From the NCBI GenBank assembly GCA_963989385.1, contig OZ022510.1, positions 33,175,448 through 33,239,447 of the forward strand: a stretch of 64,000 bases of DNA, given 5' to 3'. Shown here in pieces: positions 1 through 11,829 of the stretch (positions within the stretch are counted from its first letter, which is position 1; each line of letters begins with the position of its first letter). The DNA comes from Ctena decussata. Its lineage: Eukaryota; Mollusca; Bivalvia; Lucinida; Lucinidae. The position numbers and the translations under genes were made by a program. Below the pieces are notes generated by a model. The model saw only the letters and a program-made list of their open reading frames with translations, was not told the origin of the DNA and made no database searches.

Positions 1-3000
1 AACTTTACTGTAATTTAGTTCCGATTGACTGAATGAATATAATTTTTGAATCTTTCTCCGTTTCAATCATATATATATATATGTTCAATGTATGCTTTCG
101 ACGCCATGTCGCCGCTCGTTAAAATAACGTTTATTACATGAACATTATTTTCAATGTCAGTTATAAATAAAAATCAAACTAACGCGCCTAATCAAATAAA
201 AATATAATACGATTACGAAATATACAGTATTTCAGTCACCTTAATGACGTCATTGCAGTATGGTTCGCTAGTTAGTGCTAATTCTTTTTACTGCCACTCA
301 CAAACGCGTCAGCACATATTGATGCGGTTTTGTTACAAATTATGAATATCACTATTAGAAACCCTAGAGCTGTTTAACTAGATAAACGGTGATGCGATGT
401 GCAATTCAGCAATAGTGTAAATGAGTCTGCAAATCCTAGGAATGTTGACCGCTTTTTGAAATTCATGTCATAACTTTTAGGTTTATATATCACCCAATGA
501 CCTTCACTTATAAAGATATAGTCACTTGTATTTTCTTCCAAATGTGTTTTGACAATGTAGGGTAGGGACACTGAGCAGAAATGGAAGGAATATTTATGTG
601 TCGACAGATTCATATTTTCCTAACTCGGGATACAAAAAGCTCTGGATTGATACCTATAATATCTGTTATAATGAAATTATTACAGCATCAAAGTCATTAC
701 ATGTATATCAGCTTTGCTAAAACACAGAATTCACTTTGCAAGATAGGTTAATCAGGGAACACAATATGCCTTTCAAATGACGTCACTTTTGGTCGCTAGC
801 AAAGTTTACATGAACCCCTTCGAGCCCACTAATTTTGCACGTGGTCCTTTACAGGGTGTTATGAAAGTTCGAAGACATTATAATATTGCATTTAACTTCA
901 GCAGTTGCATTCATTAAATTTTGAACTTTATAGGTTTCAAGTTCTATTCAATATTAAAGACCCACAATGTAACAACTTTCACAACCGTCATAAACCATTA
1001 TAGAATTAGCAGTTCATACCCAAGGTGTCAAAGAGGCCTGCTATTTATTATGGATTTTACGCTTAAAGATGTGGCATATTAAACTGTTATTTATTCTTAT
1101 CCCTCAGTGAATCATCATTTTAAAACTACTGAAATGATCGAGACTAAGTCAAACAGTATTTTATTAGTTACAGTTTGTAAGGATTCGTAGACAACCTGCA
1201 CATTTTGACAGATGATTCATTGACATGAAAAAGCAGATAAGGCACGTATATTTTGCAAAGGGGTTTGGGGTAATGAATTAACATCTGAAATGAAACTTGA
1301 AATCAAAAGTTGACATAAAATCATTCATATCATGGAGTGAGTCGTAGAAGTATGGGAGACAAGAATAAAATTTTGAAATATTTGTGGTGTATCTGAGAAT
1401 TATTACATATTTGAAATTTTACCCCAAAAAGTCAAAATATGCAAATGTCTTGGTAAAATAGCATTTCTACGACAATAATGAATTTAAATGAAAAGAAAAT
1501 TTGTTAATCACAGGGGTTTCTACTATAGTATAAAATACTGTAAGAGTTTTCTAAACAATTTCATATTCTTACCTTATTTGTTTCAAAACATCAAGGTCTT
1601 AGAGCAAAATTCAACGAAAAATGAATTTGAAGTTAAATCTAAGAGTAATTTGTTAAGACTGATTTTGCAAAACAATATGAAAAGAAAAATCAGATCAGCT
1701 GTTTATGTTCGATGTGAGAACAAATCTAATAACAAGAGACTAAAAGAAATCTGCAAATGCCTCTGTGTTTACAAATACTGATAGAGATTCTATCCCTACC
1801 CCCTAAAATTTAAAGTTTCAGTTGAGAATGGGGGTACCCTTTCGATTTAGTCAGAAATTCCGTAGTAAACCATCGAAAAATAATAAAAACTAAATGAAAA
1901 CAATTACGAAAATATTCTCTGCAATACCAGTACTTAAAATTCTTAAATATTTCTATAAGTTTGAAAAAAAAAACAAGCGCTTAAGATGCCGAACTCTAAT
2001 GCAAATCAAAATTTTGCCTTCACCATTCTCAGCCCTGTAGGGGGGTGTCCATGGCATTTCAGATTTTCTCATCATCTTGAAATCAAAATAGAATTTATAT
2101 ATTGCATATTTTTGGTAATGCTTCCTATATCACACTTGCAAAGTTTTGCGAAAATCATAACATTATTAAGCTTTCAGTGTAAGTTTGAATAATGTCTACG
2201 AACTTTCTTAACACCTTGTATATACGATCGTATATAGTTTATACTTCGATAAACATCATAAAAATGAAATTTATTCCTTATATTTACATTCTTTCCTATC
2301 TATTGTTTGACCTTAAATTTGCGTTAGGGGCTACCGTTGAAGCAAAAAAACATTTATACGCTTTTTCCTACTAAAAGCGGAACAGCGTCAACACCGTAAC
2401 AACGACGTCATAACGCTGCCTATGTCCAATCAAATTTGAGAACCCTGGTTTATTTTGGCGTCACTTAACGTCATGTAACGTTGCGTGAACCGATGTAGTT
2501 ATTTAAGTATAAACTACATTACGTTCTAATGGTTTACCATAGGGCTTTTCAATAAATGCACGGATAATGTAAATATTATAGACTGTCTATCTGTCCACCT
2601 GTTCATAGGTCCATTAATATTTGCATTAAAAGTTTAAGTTTGTTTCATCAGGCGGTGGTGCTGGTGAGTGGTATGCATGAGCTCCTGCCTACAAGCTTTA
2701 TTTTTCTGGTGCATCAATGACATTATGCAAAACCACCAGTGACGTAGCTTACATAACGCAGCTTACATCGCACAACGTGACTCAACATATTTCGACCAAG
2801 GAAATAGCTGGCTAAGAGTTTTTGCTGGTATTCTCACTTCTTGTGTAAGCAAAACAAGCAGTTATGTACGAATAGTCCTCGCCACCTATAGTTTACTCCA
2901 AACCTTGATAACGTAGCTTATATCTTTATCCATTGTGAAAAATGTGTACTGCTTAAAGAAGCAATGCTTTTCACAATATGCAATACATTCATATATGTGG

Positions 3001-3485
3001 TGGTTTAATCATTTAATCAGTCATATATGCATGAAATACTGCTTTATATTGAGGGGAAACCTGTCTTACTGCTTGCTTGCCTCCTATATTGATGCATATA
3101 ACGTAGATAACACATTTTCGCGAACGCGCTGCTAAGAAAACAGAACTTGCCGAACAAATGTGATACATTAAATACTGTGTCTGTTTTATATGAAAATGTA
3201 GGACATAGTTATATATAAAATATAAAAATACATGCAATGTATTCCATTTTCAGCCTCTTTAACCATCTGTAATGGAACAAACTTTTGCTTTACGATATTT
3301 CAATCTGCTATGTGAATGGGTGAACATATCTGTTACATAGGATTAAAATCTATATTTGCAGTTGATTATACTTTTTATAAATACTTAGACTGCGAGACAT
3401 CAGATTTAGCACTTGACTGTTTACTCTTAGATTAGGCGATGAAATAAATAAAAATAAGAATTTATAGCTTTGGAAAGTCAAATGA
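1..3485. other. AT-rich stretch without a supported gene
   Basis: Short open frames occur here (for example minus 374-613 and plus 1488-1781), but none shows a recognisable domain, and I could not place convincing splice sites around them. There is a short AT dinucleotide run near 68-81. Two perfect TGACGTCA octamers (full cAMP-response-element type) sit at 245-252 and 778-785. I see no RNA gene. Confidence 0.5.
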
Positions 3486-3490
3486 TAGAA

Positions 3491-3535
3491 AACGATCAAG
3501 AACTAATACAATCAGATTCCATATCCCGCCCTCAA
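3491..3535 (+). repeat. Fragment of a dispersed repeat
   Basis: This segment matches 45537-45582 on the same strand, and the reverse complement of about 30314-30366, with scattered substitutions. The longer copies extend to 45660 and 30230. Three copies in 64 kb make it a mobile-element fragment. The copy at 45.5 kb lies just before a decayed retrotransposon, so it may be non-coding or upstream coding sequence of that LINE family. That link is inference. Confidence 0.5.
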
Positions 3536-3739
3536 ATAAAAAATGAAACCCTTACCTTTACCCTTTTATTTATAGCAGGGAATAACTTCTTAAACCTTTC
3601 ATCAAAACAGAAATCGCCACTGTTTTCAGTATTTCTGTGTCGAAACTCGATCTTGTTACTGATAGTATACAAAAAATCACGCGACAAACATTTGATTAGA
3701 AAAAAAAATAACTACAAAAAATAAGAATTCCGCGGAATG

Positions 3740-4886
3740 CGGCGTCTCGCCTGCTGGCGATTTGTCACAAAACAGAGCTAAATCAGCAAAGACGTTAACA
3801 TGAACCAAGTTTCTTGGCTCTAGCCCTTACAGTTTCTGAGAAACAGACCTAAACGCGTCAACTTGCCAAAAAAATTACAAAGTCAGCCAACCGTAAAATG
3901 TTGGTAAAGACTCAATATCGATGATGACTTTGAGTTTTTCTCTTCCAGACGAATGCATGACCCAAGTTTCATGGGTCTAGCCCTTATAGTTTCTGAGTAA
4001 TAGACCTAAACGCGAAAACTTGACAAACAATTGCATTCATTCAACCGTAAAATGTAGGTCAAGACTCAATACAGAAGATGACTTTGAGAGTTACTCTTCC
4101 AGATGTATGCATGAACCAAGTTTTATGGCTCTAGCCCTTATAGTGTCTGAGAAAATGACCTAAACGCCAAAACTTGATAAAAAATTGCTAAGTCAGTCAA
4201 CCGTAAAATGTAGGTCAAGACTCAATGTTGATGATGGTTTTGGAGATTTACTCTTCCAGATGTAAGCATGAACCAAGTTTCATGGCTCTAGCCCTTATAA
4301 TTTCTGAGAAAATGACCTAAACCCGACAACTCTACAAAAAACTGCATAGTCAGTCAACCGTTAAAACTAGGTCAAGACTCAACATTTATGATGGCTTTCA
4401 GCTGTACTTTCAGATGTATGTATGGCCCAAGTTTTATGGCTCTAGCCCTTATAGTTTCTGAGAAAATGACCTAAACGCAAAATCGACAAAAATCTGCGAA
4501 GTCAGTCAACCGTAAAATCTAAGTCAAGACTCAACATTGATGATTGCTTTCAGCTGTACTCTTCCAGATGTATGCATGACCCAAGTTTCATGGCTCTAGC
4601 CTTCATAGTTTCTGAGAAAATGTCCTAAACGCAAAACTCAACTAAAAAATTGCGAAGTCAGTCAACCGTAAATTCTAGGCCAAGACTCAACATTGATGAT
4701 GGCTTTCAGCTGTACTCTTCCGGATGTATGCATGACCCAAGTTTCATGGCTTTAGCCCTTATAGTTTCTGAGAAAATGACCTAAACGCAAAAACTCGACA
4801 AAAGTTTACGCCGACGACGCCGCCGCCGACGACGACGACACCGGAAAAGCAATAGATATGCCTCGCCTCTGCTTCGCAGTCGAGAC
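3740..4886 (+). repeat. Element with a ~155-bp tandem core (about 7 units)
   Basis: A unit containing CAACCGTAAAAT, GGTCAAGACTCAA, CCAGATGTATGCATG, CATGGCTCTAGCCCTTATAG and ATGACCTAAACGC recurs. The CCGTAA anchor falls at 3891, 4045, 4201, 4358, 4510 and 4666, so the spacing is 152-157 bp. The block starts with GGCGTCTCGCCTGCTGG (about 3743) and ends with a GCC/GAC-rich run and CCTCGCCTCTGCTTCGCAG before CGAGAC, so inverted GTCTCG/CGAGAC-type motifs mark the two ends. A tandem core between distinct ends is the layout of bivalve pearl-type elements and of Helentron-associated elements. No protein is encoded. Confidence 0.8.
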
Positions 4887-5150
4887 AAAAACAACAACAA
4901 CAACAAAAAAAAAGAACAAAAAAAAAAACAACATCTTTTTTAACTGAAGTGGAAAAAGAATATAAAGTCCAATAAGAAAATTTGGATGTTTGATCTATTT
5001 TTTTTTCACTATTAATAATAGTTTATTGCAGTTTTTCCAATCAGTAATACTCTCTTATACCACCCTTACAGAAAACGCCAACTTTAGCATGAAATATTTC
5101 GCATTGAGCAAAGGTCTCCACTGGAAAGGGTGGTGCAAAATAGTAAGTCC

Positions 5151-5252
5151 ATGGTTTGTCCGCCTTACGATAAGATAAGCCTGGTTTGTCCGCCTGTACA
5201 GGAGATAATCCACTCGCTAAAGCTCGTGCATTATCTCAGCGGACAAACCATT
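5151..5252. repeat. Hairpin-forming palindrome (GGTTTGTCCGC arms)
   Basis: GGTTTGTCCGCC occurs at about 5154 and again at 5183, followed by TGTACAGGAGATAAT. ATTATCTCAGCGGACAAACC at 5230-5250 is the inverted partner, with a short loop containing CTCGCTAAAGCTCG. It is probably a small foldback MITE. Confidence 0.65.
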
Positions 5253-5262
5253 GCTTCACAAT

Positions 5263-6380
5263 TACCATATTTGGAATGTTGTTGCTGTCAAAAATGAACT
5301 GTTCCATTTTGGCGTTTGTGTTTTTCACTCCTTTCGGTACCTCTTGGCTTCGATGGGGTGTTCATTTCAGGGCTATCTTTATATTATACCGCAGTGCCGG
5401 ACCCAAGAATGTGGGCGGAAAAGGGGCAGGTGCCCCCCCCCCCCCCCAAGCGACCGCGAGTCATACCTTGCCCCCTATTAAAAAGCGATAAAAATGATAT
5501 TTTTTATTTGTTTCTAAAAATCCATGAATTCCGTAGTAAACTTACGCCTCTATCAGCCTAATTAGTTACATATAATATACAAACTTCTGAGGAACTCGTA
5601 TATCGGATGTTGACTCTCTTTTACGGAAAAAAGTTTTTTGCCTCTCTAAAAATCTATGGCAGTATATCCCGATGTTCATGATACACTTTAACTAGAAAGA
5701 GAAAAAAGGGAGAAAAAGGAGACTACCTTTACAACAAATTTTATATATATAAAAAAAAAAAATAAATAAATAAACATCCAATTCGGGTGTAGCCAGCGTA
5801 AACGTCTTTCTTTTGGAATGAAAATTATCTAAATTTAAATATAACTGTTTTAAAGTCTCCATAGTCCTATCAGTGGCAAAAACATCTAAACCCAAATCAT
5901 TATAAAAAGCGGTTCAACCATCGCGTTTGGTAATAAAATGTTGGTTGATGAGCATATATTGAGTCATATAACTGGTAAAAAGGAGAGTAAACAAGTTTTT
6001 GAAAAATAACAATTCACTCCACAAATTACAATATCCTGGTCTGGTTTCCCGTCCAGCAATGCTATATCAGCATAGGCGGGGTAGTGGCTGGGGCTCCACG
6101 CCTGTACATTGTATTTTTACCATTTTATTCAACTTCCTAAAATCGAAAGTAGGTCATTTGAGTTGCCAACTAAAATGACCCAAATAAGTTTTGAAACCCT
6201 TTTTGTGTGAGACTCGAGGATGTTTTATTTGTTTAAAGCTGGCTAATCACGGTCATTTACAATTATGACGAAACTATAGTGAGAACCTTGCAGCGATACC
6301 TCATGATAATTTTTTTCATGTTGATAGAGCAATGGGGCCTTTAAACAAATTGTGCTTTTGACGAAAACAGTATACAGAAA
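5263..6380. other. No gene seen; poly-C tract
   Basis: A run of about 16-18 C lies at 5430-5447, and A-rich tracts lie around 5748-5775. A minus-strand open frame (5692-5895) has ordinary-looking composition in its first half, but no start context, splice signals or recognised domain, so it is not called. Confidence 0.4.
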
Positions 6381-7225
6381 CCTATGGCGATTGTTTGTTC
6401 ACCATGTATTATTTAATTTTGAAGACAGAGCTTCCATGTCTCCTGGCTGTGCCCATGAGACAATGCTGTAGTTGTCTCCCTTGTATTATCAGTCATGATG
6501 TAATGATAGGCCATGAAATTAGATTTAAAGGTTCAGTTGAGAGTGTGATATATAAAATATCCCTTATGTTGATTCAGAGCTGCACTGTCCCATAGTCCCA
6601 TACTCTACTTCTTAAGGTTTTGACACAGTGTGGTAGTGTGGATAATCGCATTTCTACAAAGAGTGTGGACTGTCCGGTCAAATGGGGAGGTGGGTATTTA
6701 TACTGTTATCCTGTGCATGCTGAGACTTTATGACCTTTTGCTTGGTCTGGGTGTTGGGACGGTGCTGGTCAGCGGAAAAGGAAGACCTGCATTGCGTGGT
6801 GATATTATTTTTAATTCTGAACAGTTTTAAATGGGTAAAAAAACGCATATTGTATACATGGGAGCTCTATATGGGAGAAAGTGGTGGGTGATGATTGTGG
6901 AATGTTTGTGTTAGATCTGTGTTGAGGCATATATTGTGGCCCCTCATCTGGGCTGCCTCAATGAGACGGTTCAGATGAGGGTCACAACTTCAGCCAGAAA
7001 TGGGGAAGATTATTTCTCATTCTCTCCTATCTGGACCACCTGTATGTTATATGCTTTTCTTTCTAGAAAAATGTTTTAATCATTGTATGATGTACGGCTG
7101 AAATAGTCTCTTATAATTCTATCTAAGAATGGCATGGTACTGCTTATTATCTTTTAGCATTATTTTATGAATATGTATATATATTTTATGTACCATGATG
7201 AGACTGAAATAAACAAATAAACTGT
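6381..7225 (+). other. Transcript-3'-end-like or retroelement-tail-like segment
   Basis: The stretch ends with ATGAGACTGAAATAAACAAATAAAC at about 7199-7222, which resembles the 3' end of a polyadenylated transcript or a LINE 3' untranslated region (overlapping AATAAA-like signals). Upstream it contains an inverted pair (CCCCTCATCTG / CAGATGAGGG at about 6940-6985). No coding frame is convincing. It could be a 5'-truncated retrotransposon 3' end or the 3' UTR of an unseen gene. Confidence 0.25.
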
Positions 7226-7699
7226 CAACCCAGCATGCCAATAGGTGGGGATTATCAAGCGGTTAATTGAATAATCGGCACGCTTCAACTGAGTAATATT
7301 ATTAATTTACATCGGTAGGTGACGTTAATTGGATTATCACACGTTCACGGATCGTTTCACAGGTGTCTAACATATATAAGGACTGAAATCAAATAAACTT
7401 ACTAGTATACTAGAACCAACTTCTAACCGACCACTTAAGTATATATGTTTTTTTTGCAAGACAAAATGGACTTTCGAATATATGTTTCCATCTTTAATTA
7501 GACCGATCTATTGGTAGAATAAATCCGGTAACACTTAAATGAAAATCTCATCAGTTTACCAAATTAGTGCAAAATACAGGTACCCCTGTTTCCGAAAATC
7601 GCAATAGTTTAGCCATTTGTCATGATTCGGACAGACCCACATTTCGGAATCTAATCAGCACATGCTTATCACTTGTGCGAACATTTGGAGAAATCTTAC

Positions 7700-7924
7700 C
7701 TTGCTGTCTCGCCATATATGACTGAGCTTGAAATCGGTGAGTATGTCGTCCCTGTCATTGATATGTCGCAATGCCATCTTGGCAGCAATCAAACAGGCAG
7801 GTCCTCCTTTGAACAATTTGCCAGTCATTGGCAAAAATCCCATTATATTTAAATCCTTCTTCTCGGCAGAAACTATGCTATATTTCACAATAAGAAAGAT
7901 GGCGACAGTTATATGCATGATCAT
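7700..7924 (-). CDS. First exon of a GABA-B-receptor-like protein (family C GPCR)
   Basis: The exon encodes 75 residues from ATG (7924-7922). Residues 1-20 form a signal peptide (MIMHITVAIFLIVKYSIVSA), so the N-terminus is extracellular. Residues 27-75 match the start of the periplasmic-binding-protein-like domain of metabotropic GABA-B receptors: IMGFLPMTG, then GGPACLIAAKMALRHIN, then DILTDFKLSHIWRDSK. Family members have FPM-GG, GGQAC..A..MAL..VN and DILPDY.L..I..DS at the same spacing. The exon ends in phase 0 at AAG followed by GTAAGA, a strong donor. I found no second exon toward lower coordinates, so it lies beyond a long intron or the gene is incomplete. A fast-evolving duplicate or a pseudogene is possible. 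The gene would be transcribed leftward, and 8566-8633 holds a relic of the same exon. Confidence 0.65.
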
Positions 7925-8565
7925 GGAGTTAGTTTCTTTTTTATCTATTTGTATATTTTTGTTTTTGTTTACGACACGTACATATTTAATTTATTGTCTT
8001 ATTCGTTTAAGATATATTTGTTTATAATCTACTTCTGCTTTTCAGTAAATGAATAAATTAATAACTGAACTTAATTATCTTAAAGGTTTTTTTTTCTTCA
8101 TATATTTACTTTAAAAAAACATTATTGTATATTAAAAACAAGTTTTCTTATGTATACGTTTGTTTTCTGATTCGTCAATATTCTCGATTCTCGTTGTTTC
8201 AGAAACACTTCCACAAGTTAATGCACTTTGTATTGAATTGTGCATCAAGCAATGCCTCCCCTCCGTTTAAAAGGAAATATCAGTTCAAGAGCAAATTTTA
8301 GATCGCTCATATCTATAGTTACGCAGACAAAATAGTTCATACCGTAGAGGAGATACTTTCAATAGTTTTACTGAATTGTTACAATCTATATTTACCAAAG
8401 ACACTGACTGGTAGCCAATTATATTTTTTTATCCATTTTAATATAAGGCGCGTCATGGATATGTTATGAAAATGCCCTGTGTCTGTGGTGTTCTATCTAT
8501 TATTTCAAGCTCGCCACTGAATGAACAACAAGTCTACATATATCACCATTGACAATTACTTCCTT

Positions 8566-8633
8566 ACTGAGCTTGATCTACAATGCAATGCCACCTTGGC
8601 TCCAGTCAAACCAATAAGCGCCAATCCCATGAT
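8566..8633 (-). pseudogene. Decayed duplicate of the GABA-B-like exon
   Basis: Three collinear blocks match the exon at 7700-7924. ACTGAGCTTGA matches exactly. GCAATGCCACCTTGGC followed by TCAAAC matches GCAATGCCATCTTGGC with a similar continuation. CCAATCCCAT matches AAAATCCCAT. The blocks are joined by two deletions of roughly 35-40 bp each. The frame and signal peptide are lost. This points to a local duplication of at least this exon, followed by decay. The blocks are short, so chance is possible, but order and orientation are kept. Confidence 0.45.
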
Positions 8634-8950
8634 AAACCTGGCCTTATTGCTCTTCCAGTTATATAACCACATGCAATATGATATGAGTTACAATTGAAAT
8701 ATTTTTACAACAGTTTCGGCACTTCAAACAGCTTTATACAATGGGCAGCTTTAAACAATAAAACATCCTCGATTTTTCTTATACGTTTATTGAAAAAAAT
8801 AGTTGTCATTGTAGTTTCCGGCTAAGTGACTTACGTTTTACAGCTCAAGAATATCTTATGTTAAAATACAATATACATGACGCGTATTCCTATCATTGTC
8901 TCACTTTTGTGTATAGTTCATTACTGAAGATGGAACAACAAAATAAAATA

Positions 8951-9166
8951 CAGTAAAATCTCGATATCTCAAAGTCAAATTTTATTCCAAACTACTGATA
9001 TCTCAAAGTAAATTTTCTGGTCCCAGAAAATTTACTTTGTGATATCAGCAGTTTGAGATAAGAAGATTTGAAAAGTAAAGTAAAATTGGAATTATACCCT
9101 TACTATATTCTTTCATATGAGAGGGTACTTTGAGATATCAGTGTTCGAGATATCGAGAGTTCACTG
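8951..9166. mobile_element. MITE with CAGT...ACTG ends and TA target duplication
   Basis: The element starts CAGTAAAATCTCGATATCTC and ends GAGATATCGAGAGTTCACTG, which are imperfect inverted repeats, and TA lies directly outside both ends (8949-8950 and 9167-9168). Internal GATATCTCAAAGTA-type motifs repeat in both orientations. CAGT-RAA-CTCGATA ends with a TA target are typical of pogo/Tigger-type Tc1-mariner elements. There is no coding capacity, so it would move in trans. Confidence 0.8.
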
Positions 9167-10142
9167 TAGTATTGTTAGGTTTCAAAAACAATTCTGCCCT
9201 ACTCCTTGCCAGTGACATGACACGGTAGATGTACTTCAACTGGCAGTATGACGGTAGAAGTATTAATTACATTGACTAACGTTTAAACGTTTTTACTTGG
9301 AGAGCGATGGGGCCTTAAAAGCATTTTTCTCTGCACAACAAAACTCTTTTAAAAGGTTTTTATTGGCTGCATCTATCTGACGTGTTAGATTTTTTCCAAC
9401 AGACTCTATAAACCATTTATTAATTAATTAATTTATTATTTCTTAAATGTTTTTTTTTTCTAAAAATTAATGGAATAACTAATTGAAAAATCCTGTTTAT
9501 CTATTTTCTGCTATCCAAAAGGTGAACATATAGTTGGCTCTTTGTCCATCCGTCTGTCCGTCCGTGCGTCACATTTTCTCAGGAGCATATCTCTTAAAGT
9601 ATTGGGGATAATAAACGAAACTTCACACATCGATAGAGACAACGAGGAAAAGTGCAGAGTGCAAGAGCCATAGTCCTTTTACAAGTATTTACGAAATTAG
9701 CTCCTTTCCTAGTTTTTTTTTTCAATATTTTGGTTGCCCGGAGCATATCTTCGAAAGTTTTAGGGGAATTAAACGAAACTTCACATATTGAAAGAGAGCA
9801 ATGAGAGGAAATGCAGAGCGCAAGAACCTTACCCTGTCAAAGGCATTTATGAAGTAAGCTCTCTTCCTATTTTTCAGTATTTGCTTATCCAGAACATATT
9901 TCTGAAAGTGTAAAAGGAACTAAATGAATCTTCACACATTGATAAGGGGATAAGAGAAAAGTACAGAACACATAATGAACCATAACCTGTCGCAAGTAGT
10001 TATAGGCTTAGCTGCCTTCTTAATTTTTACAGCATTTTAATTGTCTAGAGCATATCTTTGGAAGCACTGAATCGAGCTAAATAAAACTTCGCACATTGAT
10101 AGAGGGAAATTAGAGGAGGAGCAGCAGTACACAAGAACCATA

Positions 10143-11254
10143 TAAGGATCTGTAATGGGTGTGAGGTGCGGATAGAAAAATCTGTCACGAGGGTCACTGT
10201 TCGGCGTCACGGGGCTTGCCGAGTGATGCCGAAAAGTGATCCCGAGTGACGGATTTTTCTATCCGCACCTCACACCAATGATAGATACTTTTTCTTGCAC
10301 ACCACGTTTTGTTTTAACTTCAGAACTTCTTAAAATGCGTTATTCTAGTGCTTGCGAGGTTTCAATTTGATTTTAAAAGAAGGCGCCGCTTTCAACGACC
10401 GCCATTCGGCTCTTTACTTCAACGACTGGCGTGCATAAACTGACGTCATTTCTACCGTCTTCGTGACGTCATCATCTAAAATGCCAACGTCACTTGACGA
10501 CGCAGGTACGTGAGCTCCTATACAACCAATGCATTGACAGCTCGTGATTTTTTTCCGGTCCTGGGTCAGAACACCAGGGTAAAATAAGATTTTCTATCCC
10601 AGGTGAAAAGAATGGCATTTTCTATCCGGTGTGCAAGAATAACCAGTCTGGAGACTTATGGATTTCCATCACGCATATTTGTGATGGTCAGCCTTAATTC
10701 TTACATTTTTCCGTCCAACTCACTAAAATGGCAAATTAACCTACTGGCAGTGTTCAGTATGACCTGTCTACATTTAAAATTGATATTTGGTCCAGCCCAT
10801 TAACTATTCTCAGTATAAACAGTCTTATTTCGGTTATGTCTGCAGAATTATGGTAAAAAGTAGGCAAATATTGCTGTGTATTTGACTTGTTTTATTTCCA
10901 AGAAAAATAGATATTTACTTTCTATTTTTTATAAATTGTTACGATCAAAATTGTCTACAATGCTTGCCTTTTTGTAACGGATGCTAACTGTACGAGTTAC
11001 TCCTTGAGGTTTTGCACCAGTTACTCGACTGAAATGTACTTGGGGTTTGTTGCCTTTGTTATGGTCAGCCATAATACCAGAAGAAACTAACGTTATGGCT
11101 TTCCATCACGTTTCGTCCTTCGGACATGTAGTGACATCTCGTGGTAAAAATTGCAGTAATTATGTTATGGTAAGCCATCATGTCAGTTCATTTAAAATGC
11201 ATGTTTAACCATCCCAAATATGCGTTATGGAAATCCATAAGTCCCCAGACTGAT
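10143..11254. mobile_element. Nested MITE insertion with AACCATA target duplication
   Basis: AACCATA stands at 10136-10142 and again at 11255-11261, and the 155-bp array resumes exactly after it. The insert seems to hold two elements. The left one (to about 10642) contains a near-perfect palindrome at 10158-10276 (GGTGTGAGGTGCGGATAG arms), and TTCTTGCACACC / GGTGTGCAAGAA at 10291-10302 and 10630-10641. The right one (10643-11252) has inverted ends of about 45 bp beginning CCAGTCTGGAGACTTATGG. Neither has a credible protein. The two perfect TGACGTCA octamers at 10441 and 10464 lie inside. Confidence 0.7.
10158..10276. repeat. 119-bp hairpin palindrome
   Basis: GGTGTGAGGTGCGGATAGAA at the left is mirrored by the inverted TTCTATCCGCACCTCACACC at the right. 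Further pairing continues inward through the TCACGAGGGTCAC and GTGATCCCGAGTGA segments to a loop containing GGGGCTTGCC. Cloning or sequencing artefacts are common at such structures. Confidence 0.85.
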
Positions 11255-11593
11255 AACCATACTTACAGTATTAACGGTGTTAGCTCTCTTCCTGATATTT
11301 TGGCATTTTGCTGATCCAGATCATATCTCTGATAGTATTTAAGGGAACCTTATGAAACTTCACATATTGATAGAAGACAATTAGAGATAGTGTAGAGCAC
11401 AAAACCAAAACCTTACCTCTAGTTATTTCAGAGTAAGCTCCCTTCCTAGTATATCAATGTTTACTAGCCTGGATCAGATCTCTGCATGTCTGGGCGTATT
11501 GAATCAAACCATATAAAACCTGACACCTTGATAGAAGGCAATGGCAGAAAGTGCAGAGACATAAAATGCAAGGTGCAAAACGCATAATCATAT

Positions 11594-11829
11594 GAGCCGC
11601 GACATGAGAAAATCATCAATGTGGTTGTGCGCCCAGCGCAGACTCAGATCACCCTGGATATTCGCAAAGTCAGACCAGAGTCATCGCTTTGCGCTTAGAT
11701 GGTAGCTCAAGGTCGAAGCTAGCTCCATGCGGACAGCGAAGACTCTGATCAGACTGGGCGGATGCCCAGGCTGATCCGAGTCTGCGCTGGGCGCACAACC
11801 ACATTATTGGTTTTGTCGTGTCGCGGCTC
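11594..11829. repeat. GAGCCGCGACACG palindromic element, copy 1
   Basis: Both ends are GAGCCGCGACA / TGTCGCGGCTC inverted repeats. The arms continue for ~100 bp as AACCAACAATGTGGTTGTGCG, CAGCGCAGACTCAGATCA and CCTGGGCATCCGCCCAG, with a divergent centre (TAGCTC..AGCTAGCT). It is inserted in the 155-bp array, which resumes afterwards. It is non-coding, and further copies are listed separately. Confidence 0.85.

Noticed and set aside
69..80. AT run as a possible TATA box or origin feature
   Set aside because: A simple dinucleotide run in an AT-rich region. No adjacent gene or other signal supports a function.
5692..5895. 67-codon minus frame (GLDVFATDRTMETLKQLYLN)
   Set aside because: Composition looks protein-like, but no splice sites, no family, and it ends in a poly-A/T tract. 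Too weak to call.
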